This document shows, one piece after another, positions 11,686-22,429 of a stretch of 64,000 nucleotides of DNA. The DNA is taken from NCBI GenBank assembly GCA_963383645.1, contig OY726559.1, positions 111,699,444 to 111,763,443 of the forward strand, read 5' to 3'. The first letter of the stretch is position 1, and the number at the start of each line of letters is the position of its first letter. Position numbers and translations under genes: made by a program. The stretch comes from Muscardinus avellanarius (taxonomy: Eukaryota; Chordata; Mammalia; Rodentia; Gliridae). Below the pieces are notes generated by a model. It was given only the letters and a program-made list of their open reading frames with translations, searched no databases and was not told where the DNA came from.

Positions 11686-11886
11686 GCCGGGCGTGGTGGC
11701 GTACACTTGTAATCCCCGTGCTTGGGAGACTGAGACAGGAGGATAGCGCAGGTTCAAAGCCAGCCTCAGCTACTTAGTGAGGCTCTCAGCAACTTGGTGA
11801 GACCGTTTCCAAATAAAGTGTAAAATAGGCCTGGGAGTATAGCCCGGAGGTAGAAAGCTCCTAGGTTTTATCCCCAGTACCCCCCC
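11686..11886 (+). mobile_element. B1-dID SINE, intermediate type
   Basis: Type 2 head ATCCCCGTGC with type 1 linker. Confidence 0.88.
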
Positions 11887-12039
11887 TCCACACACACACA
11901 CAATTTACCAAGAAGGCAGCTCCTTGACAAGAAAAACAAAGCAGCGAAGATACATTGGAACAAAAAAAAAAAAAAAAAAGGAACAACGGAGAAATAAAGT
12001 CCAATACTCAGACACACGAGCAAAAGCAAAGCGCGCAAG

Positions 12040-12760
12040 CACACAACTGACCGGATGTGGCGGCCTCCGCCATCTTGGAACCCAACCCGAACACACTTCC
12101 GGCTCCGCCACCCCAAGAAACCACGGACTTGAGGTGAAGTAAGCGGCGGCAGGACTTTGACATCTTAAGCAGCCGGCACCATGTTTCAGGGATGAAGAAA
12201 AATATCCCAAAGCCCCTGCGCTCAGCAGAAGCCGGCACCCGCAATAAAGCCAGCACCCGCAATAAATCTGGCCTGAGGACAGAAAGGTAACCATGTTTCC
12301 CAGCCATTTTCCAGAGCAGCTGCATGGACCCGGCTCAGATCTGGCGGCCCGCACTGGAGGGGGTCGGGGCAGAACCTACAGACACAGGAAAGGCCATAGT
12401 GCCCAGGTGCAGCGCCCGCTGGGTCTCAGGGGGGCGCTCTGAGATTACACTGGACACCCTCGGAAGTGCAAAGCCCAGGCCCCGGAAGTACAAAGCCCAG
12501 GGCCCGGAAGTGCAAAGCCCAGGCCCAGAAGTGCAAAGCCCAGGCCCAGAAGGCGCAGGCCCTGGGCCAGAAAGCGTGAAGCCCTGGCTGGAAAACGCTG
12601 AACCCTGTGCGGTAAGAGTGGAGAGAGAGGTGCCAATGCTCCAAAAGTGGGTCCAAAACTGCCAGTAGGTTACAGAGCAAATTAGAGATACTGGAACATG
12701 CTCCACAATCCACTATAGTGAACAGACATTAAATGGACCCTATATGTGTAAATTGGCAGT
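12040..12760. other. GC-rich promoter-like module of unknown family
   Basis: An island richer in G+C than its surroundings, with a YY1-like CCGCCATCTTG at about 12067, an ETS-type ACTTCCGG nearby and a downstream minisatellite of ETS-like units. It could be the 5' UTR/promoter of an L1 or LTR element. Open frames across it on the minus strand are not convincingly coding. Confidence 0.45.
12471..12615. repeat. Minisatellite of about 21-bp ETS-like units
   Basis: About seven degenerate copies of a unit like CGGAAGTGCAAAGCCCAGGC. The first units contain CCGGAAGT-type ETS motifs and later ones have decayed. Confidence 0.8.
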
Positions 12761-12763
12761 ATT

Positions 12764-12807
<44 letters not shown>
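12764..12807 (+). repeat. (GT)n microsatellite
   Basis: Pure GT repeats at the right end of the GC-rich module. Confidence 0.95.
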
Positions 12808-12860
12808 CACTGTCTCTAGTTTATTTTGGAAAGGTTTTTTTTGTTTTTGTTTTGTTTTTT

Positions 12861-12923
12861 GCAGTCCTAAGGATGTAATGGGGGGGAATTCTATCTCCGA
12901 ACTACACCTCCAGCCCTATTTTT
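12861..12923 (-). mobile_element. SINE ID-tail fragment
   Basis: GCAGTCCTAAGGATG to CTCCAGCCCTATTTT. Confidence 0.65.
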
Positions 12924-12929
12924 TTCTTT

Positions 12930-12952
12930 TTTCTCTTCCTTCCTTTCTTCTT

Positions 12953-12989
<37 letters not shown>

Positions 12990-13001
12990 CTTTTTCTTTC
13001 T
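12930..13001 (+). repeat. Pyrimidine-rich (CTTT)n
   Basis: TTCC, CT and CTTT units between two partial SINE tails. Confidence 0.85.
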
Positions 13002-13060
13002 GCAGTACTCAGTATGGAGCCCAGGGGTACTCTACTTCCAAAGTACACCCCAGCCCTATT
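13002..13060 (-). mobile_element. SINE ID-tail fragment
   Basis: GCAGTACTCAGTATGGAGCC to ACACCCCAGCCC. Confidence 0.7.
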
Positions 13061-13085
13061 ATTTATTTATTTATTTATTTATTTA

Positions 13086-13135
13086 GTGGTACTGGGGATG
13101 GAACTCAGGGGCAATCTACCTCTGAGCCATACTCC
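13086..13135 (-). mobile_element. SINE ID-tail fragment, interrupted
   Basis: Stops at ATACTCCC where the second module copy begins; TACCCCCAGCCC resumes at 13251. Confidence 0.7.
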
Positions 13136-13252
13136 CAAAAGCCCCTGCGCTCAGCAGAAGTCGCCCTGGCAATGGCACACTGTGCCCTTCAGAAAGCTGG
13201 CCCACAGGACAGCAAGATAACTGTGTTTCCCAGCAGAAGACTGCCCAGAGCA
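13136..13252 (+). other. Second copy of part of the GC-rich module, inside a SINE
   Basis: AAAGCCCCTGCGCTCAGCAG and the later TGTTTCCCAGC...CAGAGCAG occur in the same order at 12208-12325. The copy splits a SINE ID tail whose halves lie at 13086-13135 and from 13253. Confidence 0.7.
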
Positions 13253-13294
13253 GTACCCCCAGCCCTACTTTTTATTATTTATATATTTATTTTG

Positions 13295-13488
13295 TGGTAC
13301 TGGAAATGGAACCCAGGGGCATTCTGCCTCTGAGCTACACCCCCAGCCCTATTTTTTTTATTCTGAAATAGGTTCTCACTGAGTTGGGAAGGCTCTCACT
13401 AAGTAGCTGAGGCTGGCCATGAATCTCAATCCTCCTGTCTCAGCCTCCCAAACATTGGGATTACAAGCGTGCACCACCACACCTGGTT
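13295..13488 (-). mobile_element. B1-dID SINE, type 1
   Basis: Complete, head CCACCACACCTGG. Confidence 0.88.
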
Positions 13489-13499
13489 TTGTCTTTGAT

Positions 13500-13900
13500 T
13501 TGCTCTTATTATATTGTTAGTTTTTGCTCCTTGTCTTGTTACTTTATGCATGGTTGTGTGCTCCCTCCCCAATTCCTTTTACAAGCTTCCTCCCTCTATC
13601 CTATCTACTCTCTTCTCTCAAAACTTTTCTTACACTTTCTATATCTCCTTGTTTTATATTTAAGCTATCTCATATCTCCATACCTAAATACTCTATACTA
13701 ACTACAAGAAATCCTTCTATACCATTAACCTCAACCAGACACTACCTTATTATACTTAAATTCTCACTCAACTTAATCATATCCTTTACCCTTCTCCTGT
13801 ACCATAACCCCTCACCACTGAAAACAACATTACATCCTTGTGCATGGACCTGCTGTCACCTTTAAATCCCTAAGATCAGATCAGACAGGTTATCCTCACA
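13500..13900. other. Pyrimidine-rich unassigned stretch before the L1
   Basis: AT- and C-rich, G-poor on the plus strand, ending in a poly-A run at 13905-13918. No gene, and no family recognised. Confidence 0.4.
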
Positions 13901-13954
13901 CATCAAAAAAAAAAAAAAGAAAGAAAAGAAGATGCTAAGACAACAGAAACACAA

Positions 13955-16721
13955 ACCCAACACAACAGATGCTGAAAAAACATTTGAAAATATCCAGCAC
14001 CCATTTATGTTAAAAACACTGCAGAAAATTGGAATAGAAGGAATGTATCTCAACACCATTAAGGCAGTATACAATAAACTCAAAGTCACCATCATACTCA
14101 ATGGGGAAAAACTGCAAGAATTCCCTCTAAAATCAGGAACAAGACAAGGATAACCACTATCACCACTTCTTTTTAATATAGTCCTCAAGACTCTTGCCAG
14201 AACATTAAGACAAGAGAGGAATATCAAAGAAATTCAAATAGAAAAAGAGGAATTAAAATTCTTCTTTGCAAATGACATGATCTTATATCTAGAAGACCCA
14301 AAAATATCAGCCAAATGACTAACCAGTGCAACAAAATGGCAGGATACAAAATCAACCTAAAGAAATCAGTTGCTTTTCTATATGCCAACAATGAATCCAT
14401 GAAGAAAGAAATGAAACAATTCCATCCACAAAAAATAACCTCCAAACTGATAAAATATGTAGGAATAAACCTAACCAAAGACATAAAAGATGTCTACGAT
14501 GAAAACTAAAAAACATTAAAGAAAGAAATTGAAGACCTTGGAAGATGAAAAGATCTTTCTTGCCCATGGATAGGCACAATAAATATTATCAAAATGGCCA
14601 TTCTGCCAAAAGTTATTTATAGACTTAATGCAGTTCCTATCAAAATGCCGATGACATTCTTTATAGACCTAGAAAAATCAGTCATGAATTTTATATGGAG
14701 AAAGAAATGATCCAGAATAGCCAAAGCATTCCTCAGCAATAAGAACCATGCCAGTCATCAAACTATACTACAGAGCAACAATAATTAAAATGTCAGTGGT
14801 GTGTAGGTGTACACTGAGGAAGAGGCAGCAGGCAAGATGTCTTTAAGATGAGCAGAGGGCCACAGCTCGCTCGGGCTTGTAGCAAAACTCCATTTCTCAT
14901 CAGAGCTTTTATTCTTACACAGAACAATTAACATAAATAGTGAAACATGCGCCAAGAAATAATCAGCTGAAACTGGGGATACCTTTAAACTTTTTAATTA
15001 CATTTTGAAGTAACTAAACAGAGCATGAAGACTTTGCCTTTCACATGCTTCTCAAAGAGACATTTACTCCTGTCTGTCCTTGAGGAGGTTCTGCCTGTAA
15101 CTTTGCCTCGCACCTGCTTCTCAAGCAGGTATTTGCTCCTATCTGTCCTTGAAAAGGTTCTGCCTGTACTCAGAGCCGTTTGCTGCTCTTTCTGACTTGA
15201 CCCGCATGCAGGTCATGCCAGGCCTGTAGGCAGAACATTCTCATCCTTCTGGGATCTTGCCTGGACTTGGCTACTGTCTACATTAAAACAGCATGGTATC
15301 AGCACAACAACAGGCATACAGACCAGTGAAACAGAGTAAAAGATATAGAAACAAACCCACACACTTATAATCAATTTATCTTTGACAAAGGGGCCAAATT
15401 CGTATGCTGGAAAAAAGCCTTTACAACAAACAGTGCTGGGACAACTGGCTATCCATTTGTAGAAATGGAACTAAATTCTTCACTCTCACTGTGCACAGGA
15501 ATCAACTTGAGATGGGTCAAAGACCAAGAAATCAGACCAGAGACTATGAAGCTATTAGATAAGGGCATGGATTCAGCACTCAAACATATAGGCACAGGTA
15601 GTAACTTCCTCAACAAGACCTCCAAAGTTCAGGAAATTAAAGCAAGAATTAATAAGTGGGATGGCATCAAACTAAAATGTTTCTGCTCATCAAAGAAACC
15701 ATCAAGTACCTAAAGAAAAAACGTACAGAGTGAGAGAAGATCTTTACCAGCCACCACTCTGATAGAAGGCTAATATCCAGAATATACAGAGAGCTCAAAA
15801 GACTACACTAGCAAAACAAACAACCCAATCAAGAAACGGGCAACTGAGTGGAATAGACACTTCACAAAAGAAGAGATAAAAATGAAAAATAGATACCTGA
15901 AAAGATGTTCTACATCATTAGCCATCACGGAGATGCAAATCAAAACAGCTGAGATTCCATCTAACCCCAGTCAGAGTGGCAAACATGAAGAAATCAAGTA
16001 ACAACAAATGTTGGCTAAGATATGGGGAAATAGGAACTCTTTTACACTGTTGGTAGGAGTGCAAACTAGTTCAGCTGCTATGGAAATCAATGTGGAGATT
16101 CCTTAGAAAACTGGGAATGGATCCACCATATGATCTGGCTACACCACTCCTGGGAGCTTTCCAAAGGGGTTGAAATCAGAGAACTACAGTCACATATGCA
16201 TACCCACATTCATAGCAGCACAATTCGCAATAGCCAAAATATGAAACCAACCTAGGTCTCCATCAACAAAGAATGGATTGCGAAATTATGGGAAATACAA
16301 CAGAATTCTACTCAGCAATAAAGAAGAACAAAATCATGTCATTTGCAAGAAGACGGAAAGACCTAGAGATCATTATGTTAAGTGAGATCAGCCGAGCACA
16401 GAAAGAGAAGGGACAGATGTTTTCTCTAATATGTTCAAGCTAGGGAGTATTAGGGATACCAGAGGGACTCCAGATGATGGAAGGGAAACTTCAGCAAAGT
16501 CAGAAAAGAGAGGTGGGGGAGAATGAAGGCTGAGGTTCATTAATAGAAACACTGCATTCGACTATGTGTATACATGTGAATATGACATTGTTAACCTGGA
16601 CACTCAGTATTGGGAGGGAGGGAAAAGGGGAAGGGGGCATGGAATACTGTATGAATATATGCCCTTGTCAACATGATCCACATTATGATGTGAGACTATA
16701 GTGCACTAATAAAAATAAGAT
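13955..16721 (+). mobile_element. LINE-1 fragment, ORF2 reverse transcriptase to 3' UTR
   Basis: Recognisable L1 ORF2 pieces in several frames run from the start of the reverse transcriptase (ACAGATGCTGAAAAAACATT) to the C-terminal region and 3' UTR ending in GTGCACTAATAAAAATAAG. Frameshifts and stops break the frame. The catalytic F-A-D-D is FAND (AAT at 14271). A solo LTR interrupts it at 14791-15282. No endonuclease part or ORF1 was recognised; it is a dead copy. Confidence 0.9.
14791..15282 (-). mobile_element. Solo LTR of an endogenous retrovirus
   Basis: A 492-bp block begins TG, ends CA and is flanked by the 6-bp duplication TTAAAA (14785-14790 and 15283-15288); L1 sequence is continuous once it is removed. 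On the minus strand an AATAAA signal lies at 14908-14913, so the LTR reads leftwards. It contains a 69-bp tandem duplication (15031-15099, 15100-15168). The 6-bp target duplication is typical of ERVK-like class II elements. No viral genes remain. Confidence 0.85.
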
Positions 16722-17228
16722 GGTGTGTCTCAGTGCCAGAGTACTTTCCATTATTTTATGCTGCTCTAGTTACATATTTAAGTACCTAAAGAAAACACTG
16801 TTAAAGGAAACACTGTTGCTTTTTAGATTTTCTTACTCAGTGTTGTAACCAAGTTAATAATCAGAAGAACAATATGAAATGAAAGAGTGAAAGATGAGGG
16901 TTGGAAAAGAAAAGAATTTTACTTTTTGACTAGGTAATTACAAACTTGAGTAATATAAATATTTTCAGATAAAGTTAAGGGGCAAATAACCTCCAAAAAT
17001 CAGAAATAATAAGAATTAAATTGCATCATTAACTACAAAAAGACCCTTTTATTTCTGAAAGTATCATCTACTCTCCTGACTCATTTAGTATTGTAAAAAA
17101 AAAAATTGGAGAAATTTAAAAGTGAGAATTATTTCTGAGGATACATAAAGTAAACTTTTAGAAATAATAGATTAATTAGGACCTCTATTCCATGGGGGGT
17201 TTAGTTTTACATTAAAAGGTAACATGCT

Positions 17229-17420
17229 GCCGGGCGTGGTGGCACATGCTTGTGATCCCCGCGTTTGGGAGGCGTAGACAGGAGGATCATGCAGGTTCAA
17301 AGCCAGCCTTGCTGGTTTAAGAGACCCTGTTTACAAATAAAATATAAAGTAGGTCTGGGAGTGTAGCTGGAGGTAGAAGGGCTTCATCCCTAGTACCACC
17401 AAAACAAACAAACAAACAAA
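17229..17420 (+). mobile_element. B1-dID SINE, type 2
   Basis: Flanked by TAACATGC direct repeats (17219 and 17427). Confidence 0.87.
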
Positions 17421-17426
17421 AAATAT

Positions 17427-17935
17427 AACATGCATGTCTCTAGCAGCACAATTCACAATAGCCAAATAATGGTTTCAACCTAGGCGTCCATCAACAGAAA
17501 AATGGATAGTGAAACTGGTGCATACACACAAATGAACTTTATTCAACCATAAAGAAGAACAAAATTATGTCCTTTGCAGGAAAAGGAACACAGGTGAATA
17601 ACATCATGCTAAGTAAGATCAGCCAGTCTCAGAAAGCCAAAAGTGGTATACTTTCTCTCATATGTGGAAGCCAGATCAAAAATAGGAAATAATAGGGATT
17701 TCAGTCAAATGAAGAGAAAATAAAAAACTGTAGAATAGTGGAAGGGGGTTGGAGCAGAGAGTCGAGGAAAGGGAAAACAAGTCAAATATCTTAGTAACAT
17801 GTATAGGGAGGGAGTTGGGGCAGGGAAACAGAGGGAAACGAACCAAGTGCTGTGTGCATGTATTTTTATATCACGTTGAATCTCATTATAATGTTTAATT
17901 ACATTGCACCAATAAAAGAAAATTTTAAAAAACAG
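17427..17935 (+). mobile_element. LINE-1 3' end
   Basis: ORF2 tail (CAGCACAATTCACAATAGCC; ATAAAGAAGAACAAAATTATG) and 3' UTR ending near ACCAATAAAAGAAAATTTT. Coding part decayed. Confidence 0.85.
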
Positions 17936-18110
17936 GCCCGGTGTGGTGGCACACACCTATAATCCCAGACTTGGGAGGCTGAGACCAGAGCATCACAGGT
18001 CTGAAGCCAGCTTCAGCAATATAAAAAATAGAAACAATTCTGAAGGTGTAACTCAGAGGTAGAATGACCCTGGATTCAATCCCCAGTATCCCCTCACACG
18101 CACACACACA
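17936..18110 (+). mobile_element. B1-dID SINE, diverged
   Basis: Begins at the end of the L1; part of the linker is missing. Confidence 0.8.
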
Positions 18111-18604
18111 AAATTATCTTTGTTGGCTGATGAACAGAGGAAGCTAGATTCCCCCCCCAAAAAAAAAAATGACAGTAAACAAGGTGTGAATTTTCAACTG
18201 TGCGCATCTCTTGGAGTCTCTGAGCCCAGAGGAGAAGATCAGATACATCAGCCTGGGCAGGGGCTGATGCAAGCTGCTCAGAGCAGATTACACCCTGTGA
18301 GAAACCCGGGTCTGCCCAGGGCTGATAGCCACAGCCAAGTGCCTCGGTATCCATGTCTCCACCCATATGAAACTGTACAAAAGATTTCTCTTTAAAAATT
18401 AGTTTTTGTTTTAAATTTTCTCCAGGTTTTGACTCCTAAATGAGCCAGAGCAGCAAATAATTCTTTTAAAAAAATTTTACTGGGTATATTTTTCGAACAC
18501 TCTGTAAACCAAGGGGATGTAAAAATTAAATTAAAAAATAATACTATTTCAAAGACTTAAGCTACTGAGTTGTAATATTTTCTTAATTGTCCCAAGAACA
18601 TGCC

Positions 18605-18837
18605 TCAACTGGTACCAGAGATTAGTATGTTGAATGAGCTGAGCCATTTGTAGGCAGTGAAGGGCTGTATATTTTCACTCATGTGGAAGATAGCTAGAGA
18701 GAAAAGGGAGTTCAGATAAATGTGAGAAGATACCAGTAAAAGAGGGGAAGGTGACTTGGGGAGGGAGTTGAGAGGTGAAAAGGGGAGTCAAGAAGGAGCC
18801 ATTCAAATAGGGCTGTGTTCATATGTGAAATTATTGA
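18605..18837 (+). mobile_element. LINE-1 3' fragment, left part
   Basis: 3' UTR-like L1 sequence (GTTGAATGAGCTGAGCC; CACTCATGTGGAAGATAG) interrupted at 18838 by a SINE and resumed from about 19035. Confidence 0.7.
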
Positions 18838-19033
18838 GCCGGGCGTGGTGGCGCACGCTTATAATCCCCGTGCTTGGGAGGCAGAGATAGGAGGATCGCG
18901 CAGGTTCGAAGCCAGCAGCGCCTGCTGGCTTAGGAGACCCTGTTTCCAAATAAAAATGTAAAAATAGGTCTGGGAGTGTAGCCCGGAGGTAGAAGGGCTT
19001 CCAGGAACCCCAGTACCACCAAAAAAAAAAAAA
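18838..19033 (+). mobile_element. B1-dID SINE, type 2, inside an L1
   Basis: Complete with poly-A tail; L1 sequence continues on both sides. Confidence 0.9.
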
Positions 19034-19034
19034 T

Positions 19035-19168
19035 ATATTGATACCAATTTATACAGGGGTGTGGTAGGGAGCAGGGCGCAGCTGAACAGAAACACTTCAG
19101 GCGCAGTGTAAATGTCCATTTCTATCACTCTGATGCATAATTATAATACACCGATAAAAAATAAAGTA
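19035..19168 (+). mobile_element. LINE-1 3' fragment, right part
   Basis: Continuation after the SINE, ending CATAATTATAATACACCGATAAAAA, the usual L1 terminal motif. Confidence 0.65.
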
Positions 19169-19171
19169 AAA

Positions 19172-19386
19172 GCCGGACATGGTGGCACACACTCATAATC
19201 CCAGCATTTGGGAGGCTGAGACAGTAGGCTCATGGTTTGTGGCCAGCCTCAGCTACTTAGTGAAGTCCTCTGCAACTCAGTGAGAACCTGTTTCAAAATA
19301 AAGAATAAAAAATAGGGCTGGGTGTGTTGCTCAGAGTTAGAATGCCCCTGGTTCCATCCCCAGTGCTGCTGAATAAATAAATAAAT
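19172..19386 (+). mobile_element. B1-dID SINE, type 1
   Basis: Complete, (AAAT)n tail; about 570 bp upstream of the SPTA1 ATG. Confidence 0.88.
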
Positions 19387-19424
19387 GTATGCATGTATCA
19401 CTAGAGTATTCTAACTTCAATCTC

Positions 19425-19570
19425 TTTGGAAAGATATGGAGGAGTAGCATTTCTGGGTCAGATGATGGTTTCATTTCTAGTTGTTTTGAGGAACCTCTAC
19501 ACCCATCTCCATAGTGGCTGTTCTAATGTACAACCCTGCAAACAGTGTACAAGGGTTTCTGTTTTCTCTG
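19425..19570 (-). mobile_element. LINE-1 ORF2 fragment
   Basis: Antisense L1 text such as CATCTCCATAGTGGCTGTTC and TACAACCCTGC. Short and diverged. Confidence 0.6.
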
Positions 19571-19583
19571 ATTATCACTAGCA

Positions 19584-19618
<35 letters not shown>

Positions 19619-19626
19619 ATTATTTT
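19584..19626 (+). repeat. (ATT)n microsatellite
   Basis: About 13 ATT units upstream of the SPTA1 promoter region. Confidence 0.9.
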
Positions 19627-19751
19627 TATAATTGTACTTGGGTTGGAATCCTATTGAGAAACTGAGAGCCATTAGCCTTCCAAACTGCCAAGTCATCTTG
19701 TGATCTGTGTCTGTGAAAGTCGGTACTGTCTCAGTTGGATGTGTCTCCTGC

Positions 19752-19757
19752 AGATAA
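19752..19757 (+). promoter_or_regulatory. SPTA1: GATA motif in the presumed SPTA1 promoter
   Basis: AGATAA, a perfect WGATAR site, lies about 205 bp before the SPTA1 ATG in sequence free of SINEs. GATA-1 is known to drive erythroid spectrin transcription. A second, reverse match (TTATCA, 19572-19577) lies further upstream at the edge of an L1 remnant. No TATA box is obvious; function is inferred from motif and position only. Confidence 0.45.
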
Positions 19758-19956
19758 CTTGGACTGTCTGTGGCTGGCGGGATTCTAAGGCCATTTTTTT
19801 TTTCCTGGTCTTTGCTACATGCATAACGCTTCTGACATCCCTATTTGAGTTAGACTAGAGAGTTTGTGTGAATTCTCTTCTTTCTCTCTCTCTCTGGCTC
19901 ACTCTTCTTGTCTCATACATTTTTTTTCTTGACAAGTTCAAGACCTTTAGGAAAAA

Positions 19957-19980
19957 ATGGAGCAGCCTACAAAGGAAACC
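19957..19980 (+). CDS. SPTA1: SPTA1 exon 1 coding part
   Basis: Encodes residues 1-8, MEQPTKET. The ATG follows an A-rich leader (GGAAAAAATGG) and the exon stops at a good donor ACC|GTGAGT, phase 0. The 5' untranslated end of the exon cannot be fixed from sequence. The short coding start spliced to V-M-E-S matches the human gene structure. Confidence 0.93.
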
Positions 19981-20157
19981 GTGAGTACTGAATTTAATTC
20001 TCTTCAGTGTAATTTTTCAGTAATGTTATTAAAATATTTACAGATAGGAAAAAATACAGATAGGAAAAGCATGACTGCTTATATAAATTATATCACAAAA
20101 TGGAAAGGATTTCCATTGTTTTCAGTTACTTTATCAGCACCATAAAATATTTTTTTC

Positions 20158-20265
20158 TTTTTTTCTTTTTAATGGTGCATTGTAGTCATAGATCTTAACG
20201 GGGTACAAGATGGTAGAGGCATACATGCACACATCTCTCAATCAGCCCTTACCAAATTCCTTCTT
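20158..20265 (-). mobile_element. LINE-1 3' UTR fragment in SPTA1 intron 1
   Basis: GTGCATTGTAGTCATAGATC and GTACAAGATGGTAGAGGC match the terminal L1 segment seen in longer copies at 26.3 and 57.4 kb. Confidence 0.75.
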
Positions 20266-20885
20266 TAAATATAGCCTAGGGCTTCTGTCTGAACTGCAAT
20301 TGAAGTTCAGCGACAACCCCAGCCACTTCACCTGGAAAACAACTAGGAGACTTGGGGGAAAATAATACTCAAGAAGGATTTGAGTCTCTGTGGGATGATT
20401 TAATATTTTTAGCCACAGTAGTAATCGCCATCCCAGAGGAAGCAATTTTATATAGGAAGAATAACATTTAAGACTAAAATTGAACTCTATGCTGAATGTT
20501 CTGGAGAAGGTGAGCCAGGGAGACAGTTCCCATGCAAAAAGGCAGACTCTGTTGGAACCCTGTTGACTGCCGTCCTATGCCTTGGCTCCCTCTAAAGGAG
20601 AGCATTATTTTATGTTGTTTGCCAGTATACAAGATTTTACACTTCAATGGCTAATTACTAAGTTACTAACAATTAAGTGATAAGTACAAATAATTTTAAA
20701 ATGATGATAAGAAGGCAGGTTGAATTTAAATTTGTAATATTTCAAAATAAAAAGAGTGTATGATACTCAAACTGAAAACCAATGCTAAGAAGACAGGTTG
20801 AATTTAAATATGTAACTTTTTAAAATAAAAAATTTATTTTAAAATAAAAAGAATATATGATACACAAACTGATTTTTTTGTGTGT

Positions 20886-21066
20886 GTGTGGTACTGGGGT
20901 TCCTGGAAGCCCTGCCCTTCTCCCTCCGGGCTACACTCCCAGACCTTTTTTTATTTATTTGGAAACAGAGTCTCTTAAGCCAGCGCGGCTGACTACGAAC
21001 CTGCACGATCCTCCTGTCTCCACCTCCCAAGCGCGGGGATTACAAGCGTGTGCCACCACGCCCGGC
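20886..21066 (-). mobile_element. B1-dID SINE, type 2, intron 1
   Basis: Complete; CCACCACGCCCGGCC head. Confidence 0.9.
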
Positions 21067-21572
21067 CAAAAAACTGAATTTTTTAAGCATAAGGAAAACA
21101 AATTTCTTAAAGTTGTGTGTATAGTAGAACTCATGAAGTCAGTCACAACCATTCCTAGTTACACATTAAATTAAGCTTAGAGTGATCAGCAGTTGCTAAT
21201 GCGTTTTTTTCTTTTGGAGACCATAAAATTATCCTTCTTTTCCATGTGTCTGAAGTTCTGTGATTTTGCTAATTTTGCCTTGTTCCACTTTCCATAGAAC
21301 AGTACAGGTCTGTGTGTATTTATGTGAGAAGTTGGGAGAGTGTTGAGTGCTTAAGAATCCTCAGTATAAAAAGTAACTATATAAGGTTTAAAATGCATAA
21401 AGACACCGCAGCCCTTCTAACAACAGACATCCGCATGCTTGCAGATATATCTAAGCACAGATCTGGTGTGAGTCAATGCCTTGTGATAGATAAGGTAGGC
21501 AGCTTACTAGGGATGAACAGACAGCAGCAGATTGAATCTTCCTTTTAATTTTTTTTTCCTTTTAAATTTTTA

Positions 21573-21772
21573 GCCGGGTATGGTGGTGCATCCTTGTAAT
21601 CCCAGTACTTGGGAGGCTGAGACAGGAGGATCACGATTTGTGGCCAGCCTCAGTTCCTTAGTGAGGCCCTCTGCAACTCAGTGAGACCCTGTTTCAAAAT
21701 AAAGAATAAAAAATTGGGCTGGAGGTATAGCTCAGAGGTAGAATGACCCTGGGTCCTATCTCCAATACCACA
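21573..21772 (+). mobile_element. B1-dID SINE, type 1, intron 1
   Basis: Complete; tail grown into (CATA)n. Confidence 0.9.
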
Positions 21773-21789
21773 ATACATACATACATACA

Positions 21790-21820
<31 letters not shown>
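21769..21820 (+). repeat. (CATA)n microsatellite
   Basis: Lies between the tails of a plus and a minus SINE. Confidence 0.95.
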
Positions 21821-21823
21821 TTT

Positions 21824-21895
21824 TGCAGTACTGGAGATTGAACCCAGGGGCATTCTACCTCTGAACTACACCTGGAGCCTATTTATTTATTTATT
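21824..21895 (-). mobile_element. SINE ID-tail fragment
   Basis: Tail only, followed by (TTTA)n. Confidence 0.75.
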
Positions 21896-22096
21896 GTAGT
21901 ACTAGAGATGAAACCCAGGGGTATTCTACTACTGAGCTACACACCCAGCCCTATTTTTTTTTTCTTTATTTTGAAACCGGGTCTCACTGAGTTGCCCAGG
22001 GCCTCACTAAGTAGCTGAGGCTGTCCGCGAACCGCGATCCTCCTGTCTCAGCCTCCCGAATGCTGGGATGACAAGCGTGCGCCACCACGCCCGGCA
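21896..22096 (-). mobile_element. B1-dID SINE, type 1, intron 1
   Basis: Complete; ends about 93 bases before exon 2. Confidence 0.9.
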
Positions 22097-22189
22097 ATAA
22101 GTGAAGTTTTAACTGATACCTAATGATTATTCAGGTTCGCTGCTGTACATTGTCCTATTCCAAACATGTAGAGGCTTTCTCACTTACAG

Positions 22190-22429
22190 GTGATGGAAAG
22201 CACTGGGCCAAAGGTTTTGGAAACAGCGGAAGAAATCCAACAAAGACGCCAGGAGGTGTTGGATCGGTACCAGAGGTTCAAGGACCGGGTGGCTGAGAGG
22301 GGTCAGAAGCTGGAGGACTCCTACCACTACCAGGTGTTCAGGCGTGATGCGGATGACCTGGAGAAATGGATCCTGGAGAAACTGGAAATCGCAAAGGACA
22401 AGAGCTATGAAGAACCAACCAATATACAG
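22190..22429 (+). CDS. SPTA1: SPTA1 exon 2 (residues 9-88)
   Basis: Carries the lone C-terminal-type helix that pairs with beta-spectrin during tetramer formation, including Arg28, the position repeatedly hit in human hereditary elliptocytosis, and then the start of repeat 1 with Trp68. Acceptor CACTTACAG|GTG. The donor is CAG|GTCATT, weak at positions +3 and +5, but the reading continues perfectly into exon 3. Confidence 0.96.

Noticed and set aside
11905..12354. A 149-codon minus-strand frame in the GC-rich module
   Set aside because: No recognised domain; it runs through a poly-T stretch and the frame follows base composition.
13862..14227. A minus-strand frame over the L1
   Set aside because: Antisense of L1 ORF2.
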